This document shows, one piece after another, positions 1 to 10,500 of a stretch of DNA of 22,824 bases. The stretch is from positions 1 to 22,824 of the forward strand of contig JAUCBJ010000287.1 of assembly GCA_032718475.1 (NCBI GenBank). The letters run 5' to 3'. Below the pieces are notes generated by a model, which searched no databases, was not told the DNA's origin, and worked only from the letters and a program-made list of their open reading frames with translations. The stretch's first letter is position 1. The number at the start of each line of letters is the position of its first letter. The stretch is from Nemertoderma westbladi (Eukaryota; Xenacoelomorpha; Nemertodermatida; Nemertodermatidae). The position numbers and the translations under genes are program-made.

Positions 1-571
1 TGATATTAGTACCAGTGACTCTGACTCTGAAGTACCATCAACTAGCTATGGTTGCATCAGTTCACATACTCCACATAGTGATCACCATGTTAAACATACT
101 GAAATTATAGCTCAGATACCTCATGACATTTTGCAGCGCCCTAAATTGGTTGCTTTAGAAACATGCCTAAATATGACACCCGCAGGTCAAGCTCTTTTCA
201 CGAATCGCCTTATAGAAGAATATGGAGGAGACCCATCAAAACTGTCAACATTATATGCATCTGCTGCTTGCTCTTATCATAGGGTTGTAAAATCCATTGC
301 TCAAAATATTAAAGATAATTGGAATGCTCCAAAATTTGCCACCTTAGACTGGGATTCCAAATCAGTACAAACACAGTCAGACCAAAATATACTAGAAGAG
401 CGCCTTGCAGTGCTAGTCGGGAACACAGATGAAACAAACCTTCTCGGTTGTCCTACATATCAAACTGGGACTGATCAAATGTGTGGTGAAATTATATCAA
501 AGTTGACTTGTGATTTACTCAAATTTTCAGTAATCTCAATATCAAAGTGGTCACACGGACAGTTTTCGTGA
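1..571 (+). pseudogene. Partial transposase-like conserved protein (3' side of a truncated reading frame)
   Basis: The frame is open from base 2, the window edge, to a stop at 569-571, so the 5' end lies outside. An acidic/Ser-rich lead (about 43 residues) precedes a region with motifs such as PKLVALETCL, LIEEYGGDP and then ERLAVLVGN...LLGCPTYQTGTDQ. From memory, the 'RLxVLVxG...LLGxPxxxxGTGxxxA' arrangement is typical of a repetitive transposase-like family in cnidarians, hemichordates and insects. There it is followed by a DDE-like core (a D in an 'FDTTxSNTG' motif). That core is absent here: similarity ends near DLLKF at about base 525 and the frame then runs into unrelated sequence. No convincing GT splice donor is visible at the break, so a truncated copy is more likely than an exon. 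Function is inferred from family appearance only. Confidence 0.45.
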
Positions 572-983
572 ACAAAAATGGTACTCATTTTTAAGCTTGG
601 CAATTCTATCATAGATTCGTAACAGAAACCTCCAAAAATACAATAAGTGCAGTAAGCATCAATTGGTTGCTCCATTATAAAAAATATTAAAAAATTATTC
701 ATTTATTTGTGATCCTGAAAGCCACCTGGTTTCCATGTCCTCATGTTATAAATGCAATCTGTGTCAAAATTGTCAAATTATATTCATTTATTATTCTAAT
801 TATATTTATTATATTTAATTTCATATATATTACTATCAATAAATTATTATTACATGTTATATTTATCTTCAAATATATTATTTATCATTAAATTGTTATA
901 TATTATTATAAATATTTCCATAAGTATTTTACTCAATTAAATATATATTTAAATGTTACAAAGAAATATGCAAAAATGTATGA
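572..983. other. AT-rich stretch; likely GPCR 3' UTR on the minus strand
   Basis: This stretch contains no convincing gene. Read on the minus strand it follows the stop codon of GPCR exon 3. It offers AATAAA poly(A) signals, seen as TTTATT on the plus strand at 805-810 and 787-792, about 175 to 195 bases past the stop. A short minus-strand frame at 702-475 starts from an ATG near 674 and has four closely spaced Cys residues, but I do not recognise it and it overlaps the fragment on the other strand. Confidence 0.4.
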
Positions 984-1560
984 CTATTTACATCTTAATT
1001 TGTTAATTAATTGCTGACGAAATACTTTTGAACTCATGATGTAAAGGTAAAAATTGATACTTTGATTCAATACTAATGACATTTCACCACAAACACGCAT
1101 CAGACGCTGACTGGCATAATGATCTGAATCCTCAACATCCAAATAGAATGAGAAGTAAAGTAATATGCCACCAATTGCCATCAAAATACAGAAAATTGTA
1201 GACACCAGAGGCAGAAGAACTGTTGTCTTATCATCATTCTTTTCAGATTTATTTCCCTTTAAACTTTTCAGATACTTTGCACGTTGCTGAAGCTTATATA
1301 TAATGATACCATTGAGAATAAATATGGTGCCACATGGTATACTAAAAAATATTGCCACAGCACTAATAAAGAAATATATATAAAAGCTTGACATAGGACG
1401 CCATGGCTCGATGCCACAAGAATCATCAACTTTTGTAAACATCACTGCAGCTCCAATACCAACACAATATGAAAGAAATATGATGAGTGCACTGACCATC
1501 TTAGCTCTCTTTATGGTACAGAATTCTTGAGCCTTCAGTGGGAACGTGCAATAAATGAAT
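984..1560 (-). CDS. GPCR exon 3: second intracellular loop to C-terminus (TM4-TM7)
   Basis: The acceptor TTTGTTTTAG ends at 1561 and the exon opens with the third base of the split Arg codon. It encodes residues 125-315: FIYCTFPLKA after the DR of exon 2, a Lys/Arg-rich loop, TM4, an extracellular loop with Cys172 (VDDSCGIEPW), and a long TM5. A charged third loop with many Lys (KYLKSLKGNKSEKNDDK) follows, then TM6 and TM7. TM7 carries N289-QSI-N293-F-Y-L-Y297, followed by a short amphipathic helix 8 (SSKVFRQQLINKL) and the end RCK. Oddities for class A: TM4 lacks the usual Trp, and TM6 lacks the CWxP motif (FCILMAIGG instead). The frame is intact over the whole exon, which argues for a working gene. 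Confidence 0.85.
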
Positions 1561-4500
1561 CTAAAACAAAGTAAAATAAATTTATATTGAAAGTGAAGGT
1601 TTTCAATATAAGCCACTATCTGAGTCCTCCAGGCATTTAATGCATGTCATATGTGTAATATATGTAATGTACACATTTAATAATATTATAAACATTATTT
1701 ATTGTTTTTTCAATTTTGATGAACTGATAAGGAGGGAGGCCTATAATTAGCTACGGTATGTAGGTTAAGCCTACCAATAAAGATTGTCAGTGAAATGAAA
1801 GCAAGCAGTGGTCGACATTTCCAGGTGTAATGGGCCTACTATAATCGGCGGATCGGTTCCAGTTGGCTCTTGTCCATATTCATGAGCCAGAGCAGGTAGT
1901 ACCACTCCACCTGGATGCAAGTTGGACATCATTCCAAGGTAGATAGATGGTTTGTAGTCAGTACATAACTGTAGTTGAAATAGTGTAACGGTGCCCCTGT
2001 GTGAGTGTGCCCAGGGAACTTTCCCCTCTCCCCTTCGTTAGGCGTCCACCATTTCATCCACAAAACCTTCTCACTGATATAACCAACAAAGAGAATTAAA
2101 ACCTTCTCACTGATATAACCGACAAGGTTATATCAACATGCAGATACTGCATGGGCTATAATTATTTTGGATTTTGCATCATTTTTGAAGTCCTAATTAA
2201 TGCTACCGGTACTCCTGGCTAGTTGTATACTAAAAAATTTGGTTTTACTTGGAATACCCAAAAAAACATAAAACCTACCCATTTTGGGATTTTGGTCTCA
2301 ATCTGGGTTTTTTAGCAACCCTGGACTGACCACTTCCTGCTAAAGCATCCTGCAACATCCATGTATGCTTGTATGTATGCTTGACTCCCCTGTAATGATT
2401 TATTCAAAACTTCCTTCCTATTTAAATTGTAAATTCCATAGCTCCAGAATTCAGCTATAACATTCTCAGGTTGTCCTTCAAGTTTATTACAGACTAAGGA
2501 GAGCATACCAGGGAGCTGGTTCTCAGGACTGCTGGTACGCTTCCACGGATTATTGTCTCCTTGCGAAAGTTTTCTAAGATCTTTCTCCATATCCATTTAC
2601 ATGGACAGAATACCGCAACATCTAGGGGCTACCTCAAATTGGTAGTGTTCGCAATCATGAAGACAAATCTAATCTCTAGTTCAATGCATTTTTCAATTAC
2701 TGGATATATTGTCTCCTATTTTTAAAATAGGAAATCCAGCCGCTCAGTGGTTTATGTCATGAGGTAAAACACACTAAAGAACCATATTTTAAATTTTGGG
2801 GAATCGGACCACCCATTCCCATTTGGGCCATTTTTCGTCCATTCAGAATAGCAGTTCTTTGCTTTGTAGCAAACTAATGCAGGGATAAAGATTTCTTTAT
2901 CATTGTCACAAACAGAAGAGCAAACTGATATCTGATTTTGAGTGATCAATTTTCCCCTTTACACAACTTCAGCCATGTCTGCAGATTACATTATTGTTAG
3001 CAGGGTTGTCTGCAAAGTTTGTTTTGTCATAGTTATAATATATATTTGATGGCAGCATATTAACAGGTAGGCAATTCGTAAATTGTCTAAGAAGTCACAC
3101 ACACTTTCTGTAGCTATTTCCAATCTGCTCGATTTGATCTAGTCAGCAAGTTAAATTATTTATCTTTTTAAATGAGTTGATCCAATAGATTCCTGGTGTA
3201 TTTATCGGAGCAAACGATCATGCAACCATACATACATTTTCTGTTCAAATAGTCTTGGACTGACATGGGATGTTGTTACAGGACACTTCCACTTTCTTCC
3301 AGAGAATGTTGATGATTTTAGTGAGAACATCGGCCTGTTGGTGTTTTAACATTTATACTTCATATTAAGTTTTAAGAAATTTATTTAATTTATTGTGCGC
3401 CATAGAGAAACCTTTATAAATTTTTGTTTGATACACTTGCTCCCCTTTCCTGAACTATTAATGGTGGTGTTCATCTTATCATTTCAATATGAAGATTGAT
3501 ATTGTGTCTTATTGTCTTAGGTATTGTAGGCCTTGTGTTGCAAGTAAGATACTTTTATATCAGTATGAGTACTCATTCAAATATAGAAAAACAGAAATAC
3601 GTATTTACTAGGCAGCAAATATTCAATACAAGAATATTTATCAATTATCATTCTTATTCCAGCATTCATGAAAATCCTACTGCTTGTCTGAAAGCAAACA
3701 TATTTACAGTACAATTTACAAATTTAATTTTCATTGAATTCATCACACATGTATTCGAAACCACCCCCAGTTTATGGTACCATGTATCTCTTGGAGGGCT
3801 CAGGATTGTAACCGACCTTTGGACCTACAAAGATATTAACAAGGCGCATGTAATCAGTTTACTCATCCTCAAACACTGATTACATGTTGTGGACCACACC
3901 CTCGATGCCTGCTTTCACTGACTCCATTGGGCAACTAGTGGCTGCAGCGAGACAGTTGAAGAGGATGCGGTGCAGCACCTTTCAAAAGCCGATTTCCTCC
4001 CATGGTATCTTTGTGTTTACCAGCCAGCAAGCCAATCCCACCACAGATTCTGTGAGCATGAGCTATGTGCCTCCTACCATGTCAATATGGTGCTTCAAAA
4101 TTCCGGACCACTACTGCCTAGTGGGACTGAGCTGCCACTAAAATTATCAATAAAATAAATAAATAATGTTACCTTTGTATTAAATTGTTTTGGTTCAAAT
4201 AACATGCCACTGCGACTGGAACCTACTCATTTCTCTTATTTAATAATAATCAATGATTTTAGTGATAATTAATATATTTTACTGATAATTAATATATTTT
4301 ACTGATAATCAATATATATTACTGATAATCAATATATATTAGTGATAATTTTTTAATTATAATAATTATATCAATTATTATTTTACTGATAATTATAAAA
4401 TTTTAGGGGAAACTAAATATTATGGAGATTTTTCTGTTAAAATCTAGTGAAATAAGATTATTTTAAAATATATCGGCTATTTGAAAACTCATCACATTGT

Positions 4501-7500
4501 AATGTTATAAAGTACAAAGTGCTAGATTATAGGTATTAAAGTAAATACCGTATTTACTCGAATAAGAACCTGGGCGTTTAAGTTTATAAATTGCCAATTG
4601 GAGAGACGTTTATTCGAAGGGGGCGTTTATTCGGGGAAGGCGTTTATTCGAGGGAGGCGTTAATTCATGAGGGCATTTATTCGGGGAAGGCCTTAATCCG
4701 AGAGGGCATTTATTCGGGGAAGGTGTTTAAGTTCCTAATTGTATGGTTCGAGTGGGGGCGTTTATGTTCTAGATTGTCAGCATTTTGAATCTAAATACCC
4801 TAATAAAGGATGTTGTTAAATTCAATAAAACAAGTTAATTAAACAAATGAAAGAATTCAAATAAAACCAGGATTATCTCTATTACAATGCAGCAATGACA
4901 ATGCTATTACAGCGGTACAACACCCTACTACATTTACCTTCCGTCTTAACAATAAGTTAACTTTCAACAATTTTACCTTCAGTCTTAACAATCAGTTAAC
5001 TCTCAACAATGTCAGTCTTAACAATCACTCAACACTTGTAGGCCTACTCAACCTGTAGTATAGTATACCGGTAACTAAGTAATCTTAAATTAGGTACACC
5101 ATGGGCAATTTGAGAACATAAATAAGAGAATTGCATAAATATAAAATTTTACCCCTCTCATTTTTGTGCATTCCTGCAGGTCTTTCATATATTAATTGTT
5201 GAAATTGGTTAAAGGCTTCACAAGTTATATCAATTTAATTTTTAATTACAGACGGACTCGGACAGACACCCGGACAGACAGAGAGACGAACAGAAAGATG
5301 GACAGACAGACGGACACACAGACGGACATTACATTTGGCCCATACTAATGACAATTATGTGCCAGAGGCATCGCTCACTAATCGTGGCTCGCTTCCAATT
5401 GTAATATTATTAAACACTGGGGCGTTTAGTCAGAGAAGGCATCGAATTATTTAATTCGTTAATTCGGGGGGGGGGGGGGGGGGGGGCTCTTATTCGAGTA
5501 AATACGGTAGTTATTGTAAAGAATATAATGTTCATAGAATACCTGTCTACAGTAACAGCAACCAAAATCCAGGCAGATGTAATAGATGATCCAGAATTAT
5601 GTGCCATTAATAGTTTACAGCTTAATACAGAGTAGGCTTCAACAACAATACCCAGCAATGGGAATGGCATTGATATAACACCATCCCACAGTAGACTAAC
5701 AGTGTCACAAACCGCAAGTATCTGCAAAATGTAATAATCATGTGAAAATTAACTGTGAGTTGGGAACTGAATTGCCAATCAAATCTACAGTGCCCCTAAA
5801 GGGATATGGGTTATCACCCTTCTTCCTTCTACCATAATTATATGTGTATTTTGATAGAAACGTTGCCAATGTTGTGGATCTAAATTCCACAAATTGCATG
5901 GGAAAACAAATTACTCCTACTTTCAACATGATAATCTTGCAGATAAAATAAACGTAACGGAAATCACTATTTTCCACTAATTTTCTTTAGCAAAATGAGT
6001 TTTCCACTCGTTGGCATTTTAAACCTATCAACTCGTGTAAAACTCAACCACTCGGACAGAATAGTTGAATTTCGCTAAATTTACGATGAGTGAAAAAAAG
6101 GTGTTTTCTGCTTACTTTTTATTTATCGAATAATAGTCCTATATACATACATACAGAATACTACAAAACCCCTTCTAACCTGAATGATTGTGAACAAAAA
6201 AGTACAAACTACATATGCAATTATAAATCTATTATCAGTTGCATTTGCTTAAGCATGTAATGCTATATAGAGCATTCTCTATATAGCATTCCTTGGCCAA
6301 GTTTTTTAATTGCATCTACAGTTTATACAGGACATACTAATTATATCACATGAGATTGTATAGATCTATTAGCACCATATTGTATTAATATTGTTTTTTT
6401 AAGTAACCATACACATATGGAATATATGACAGCCACAGAACCACCCCCGCCCCACCCCCAATTTAGGCAGTATCATATCAGCAACCCCAGCCCAACATAT
6501 GATATATGTGCCCCTTCTGCAACATAAATGGCATCATCTTGTTAATGGGTTGCCTCAGGGGCCTATTGGCTGTCTGTCTTCTTTTGCATCAGAGTGGCTC
6601 CTAGGTTGAGGTATAATTGAATTTAGAAGGTAAACGTGCTGTGGATACAATGTACAGCTACAACAAGTACTTGGGTTTACACATAGACGATCGCCTGTCA
6701 TGGAACGCTCATATTAAATATTATATATTAGGTAAATTATCCAACATTCGGGGATCCCCCCCCCCCCCCCCCCCCCCATCACAGAAAATGATTCATGTTA
6801 GTAACCATTTGTTACCAATGAAGGAAAGAGTCAGGTTTCAGATACGGGTTTTTCTAACCAAAACAATAAACGATGTTGTTACCAATTGAGAGAAAGGAGC
6901 AGGTTATAGAGACGGCTTTTTCTAATCAAAACAATAACCTTTGTTGTTATATTGTATGTAAATATATCTAACAGTAATGGTAACAGGGAAGGTGGGGGGG
7001 GGGGGGGGGGGGGGTAACATGAATGGAATGGGGGGTAACGGGAATCATGAAGTGAGACAGGGGTGGGGTAACAGGAATGGGGGGGGGTAACAGCACTGGG
7101 GGTCTAACAGGAATGGTCGGGGTGGGGGGAAAATTCTGGGGGGGTTAACAGGAATGTGGAAGTAACAGTCAGGTCAGGTATTCTGGGTCATTGATCAAGA
7201 AAACTTGACACCTCCATGCAGCATAAAGGAGGTGCCACCTGCAGCTGCATAGACCCTCTTACTGGGGAAAATCTGGTCCTGTAACTATGACCCATTTCGT
7301 TCTGGGATAAGGACACCCTTGCTCCTTCCTAGATTAAGGACCCATATACTTGGGTGCAGGGGTATATGGCCTGGCCAGGCAGATGGTGATCTACCAATGG
7401 CTGGTCAGGAGTAGAGTGTTCTCATGTCCACTTCTGAGTGCACTTCACTGCGACCTGCACCTGGCAGCAGGGGTACAGGGCATGACCCAGCAGATGAGCT

Positions 7501-10500
7501 GCACTGCCAATGGTGGGTCATGTGCGCCAGAGTAGATATGGGTGAAGGGCCTCATATCTGACTCCACTGCGACACCCACCCTGTGGAATGTCAAACCAGG
7601 GTGCGGTATTTGCCCCCAGAGCTGACTCGGCATAAAAGCACCCCCAACCCCCACTATGGATTACATTAGTAATGCGGAGGTCCAGCCACTGGACACAATT
7701 GGCCTCACAGGCGTCAGTTATCTCCTGACCGGCTGCCTGTCTCACCTCCTACTGGAGAGAGAGCGGCAAACAATTCTTTGAGTCCCTTTCCTGATGACCT
7801 TTCTGGCCCAAACCCCTGGGCCACCAGGGAGGCCAGATTGTGAGAGGGAGAGGGATTCTGGATTTGGAGGCAACTCTCATGTTCCACCCCGACCAACAAA
7901 GCCATTGGTGAATCTGAGGCAAGTCACTAGACTAGCCTCAGTAAACACCCTAACACTCGGGTCCCCAATGCGACAATGTGAGCTGACTGCCTTGGCAGAT
8001 AAGATAAGCTTTCTCTTAGTGCAGTGGGTGTTGAAGAGCACCGAATGCAGACTGGACAGACTGATGAGGTTATGATTAAGGACATGGGGGCAGTTGGCGA
8101 CTCGCCCTCGCTTCAGCAGATGATAGTGGCAATGGTGGAATTGGTCTATTGATGAATCCAACTGCACATGCAGCATTGGACAAAATAGACCAAATCACTA
8201 ACCGCATCATCCGTTGCCACTTCTCATGTTCTGGAAGACTGGCTAAGAAGTTTCCTAAGGTGGTTCTGATTGTGTGCTACTCTCCAACTAGTGTTGCCCC
8301 TGTAGAGGAGGTGGACAATTTCTACCAGAATCTACAAGCAGCTACTGATGGAGTGGATGAGCATGCATTCTTAACATTCCTGGGAGACTTTAATGCAAGT
8401 CTGCATCAATCACCTACATCACCCTGGGTCTATAGCAATAGTGTTAACCGATCCATCTTCAGGATTTTATCTCTGGAAATGGATTGTTTTCGGCTGGACC
8501 CCGGTTCAAGAAGCAAACTGGAAAGCTATGGACTCATAGTGGACCCAGTGGTCACAAGTCCCAGATAGACCATATCCTGTTTCGTAGGAAATACAGGAGC
8601 TCTATACAAGACTGTAATGCATTTACACTACGACCCTTCTCCAGTGATCACCGCCTTATTTTGGCCAAGGTAAGACTTAGTCTGCATGCTAGCAGAACAA
8701 CGAAATCTGTCTTGCCGCGGCATGACTGGTCCTCTCTGTTGCAACAGCCAAGTGTGAGATCCAGCTTCACACTACAGCTGAGGAACAGGTATGTGGTTCT
8801 TGCCTCTGAGGCGGCAGATTACTGTGAGGGCTATACTGCCTTCACAGAGGCAGTTAAGTTAACAGCTGCAGAAACAGTTCCTGTATACCCTCGAAACTGG
8901 ACTGACAACAAAATTCAGTGCGGAAATGACCTCTACAAGGCGCAGAAAGAGTCCCGACTCAAACAGACTACAGCGGCCAAGAATGCAGTTAAGGCTGCAT
9001 CTAAGTCCCTGAACAGGCAGTACTCTGTTAATTTGCAGGAGCTAATAAACCAACAGGTTGATGCCATCAATAAATGCTGACGACAGCAGGCAATCATCCC
9101 AGGCATGGAGATCGATCAACTTGCTTGCTGGTCGAAAAAGCCAACCAACCACCAAGGTTATGGCTGAATCACCAGCCGATCGCCTCAATGGTTGGAAGGC
9201 CCACTTTGAAAAGCTCCTCAATAATGACAGGGTATTGCCTGATAACTTTATAGAAGTAAAAGTGTCTGAGTCTGTACTCCCAGATATTCCCATTGGTGAT
9301 ATCTCCTTTGCAGAAGTGAAGGCTGCTGCAAAGAGCATTAACCCTATTAAACCCGGGGGGGGGGGGTCAATATGACCCCCCCCCCCCCGTGGTTTTTTTA
9401 TTATAATTCTGAAACTAACGCAGTTGGGAATCTGAAATTGTATGACTTTTCCTAAAAATCTATTGTCTTCCTAGTAGTGAAAACCGTTTTCAAAAATATT
9501 GGGTACTTTTCGAGTTATAGCACCATTTTTTAACCCTACTTTTGGCACTTTTTTTGAGACGTTTTTTGAAAATTACATTTCATTAAATATGAATTGTAAC
9601 ATCTCTATTTTTGATTTACACCGGTTTTTTGGTGTTAGAAATTTGATGGAATTCATATAAATTGATTTAGAAATTTCAAACTTGTTTTTTTCGGTGGGTG
9701 CCAAATTTTGGTGCCAGCACCAAATTTTGAAATAAGTCAATTTTGTAAATTGATCGTTTGAAACTTGTTTTTTACGCAATTGGGGTTTTTTGGGTTTCTG
9801 GATTCGATGAAATATATACGAGTTGCACTAGGCGTATCAAACTTGTATTTTTCGGTGCTGTGTGCAAATTTTGGTGCTAGCACGAAATTTTGAAAATCCA
9901 TTCAATAGATAAAATTGCTTGTGACAATTTATTTCTTGCGTTTTAGAGGTTTATGGCTGTTCTGAATTCAATGGAAAATATAATTATCGAACTAGACATC
10001 TCATACTTGTATTTTTCGGATGTGGGTGCAAAATGTGGTGCTAGCACCAAATTTTGAAATATAGGAAATATAGGTTTTCTTTTTGGAGTTATTACAGCCC
10101 TGGTGACTAACTGAGAAAACAAAACAGGTTCTTTATTATCAATTAATTTCTGCCACTAGGGCCATCTTCAGGATATAAATCAAACAAAACGGACAGAAAC
10201 CACACCGACTACATGCAGTTGCTTATATTTACATACATGTTACAATAAAAAAAATACAAAAATAAGCCTAGGTAAGTACTGAAGTAACTACAAAAAACCG
10301 CAACCAACTACACCACAGCGGTCATGTAGTACTGGTCTAGGTACCGGACCGGTACAGGACCCCGGGGTGGGGTGCTGCCCAATATCCCCTCCCTTGTAAC
10401 TACGCGTAGTTCGTAGTTTTTAGGGCCTATCCTTCTTTATATTACATATACGTGACAGCACATTGCCTAACCAGATCCATTCAAAACAATAGTAGCAAGT

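Larger units (their letters stand above)
4546..5509. mobile_element. TA-flanked MITE with 20-bp perfect terminal inverted repeats
   Basis: The left end, TA then CCGTATTTACTCGAATAAGA (4548-4567), is matched exactly by its reverse complement at 5488-5507 followed by TA. This fits a non-autonomous DNA transposon with a TA target duplication (Tc1/mariner-like, or a related TWA/TA family). It is 960 bases between the TAs. No transposase is present. Inside are a degenerate minisatellite at about 4605-4725 built on GGCGTTTATTCGGGGAA, a GACAGACGGACA-rich tract (5252-5333), and a pure run of 21 G (5466-5486) close to the right end. The family with CGTTTATTCG-type internal repeats is, from memory, common in marine invertebrate genomes. 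Confidence 0.75.
1561..5542 (-). other. GPCR intron 2 (phase 2, about 4.0 kb)
   Basis: The donor at 5542-5541 reads GTAGACAG|GTATTC and the acceptor at 1562-1561 reads TTGTTTTAG|A. The intron divides the Arg codon of the DRY motif as AG|A, a position at which many animal peptide GPCRs carry an intron. It contains a 36-bp duplication, a pogo relic, a 20-bp tandem repeat and a TA-flanked MITE. The MITE's right end lies only about 33 bases from the donor. Confidence 0.8.

Noticed and set aside
475-702. Minus-strand frame with an ATG near 674 and several Cys (CTYC, FGGFC)
   Set aside because: It is short, overlaps the plus-strand transposase-like frame at its left end, and has no recognisable domain or splice partners.
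3496-3879. 127-codon plus-strand frame with a hydrophobic start
   Set aside because: It has low-complexity AT-rich composition, a TTG-type start only, and no conserved motif or partner exon.
4261-4350. CRISPR-like array
   Set aside because: The repeats are directly adjacent with a 20-base period and no spacers; this is an ordinary minisatellite in a eukaryotic intron.
7445-8176. Several minus-strand frames opposite the LINE leader and endonuclease
   Set aside because: They are antisense shadows of the LINE; the plus strand carries the recognisable endonuclease motifs.
9573-9779. Minus-strand 68-codon Lys/Phe-rich frame, and similar ones at 12495-12834
   Set aside because: They are translations of the 163-bp array; the same peptide-like words recur because the DNA is repeated.
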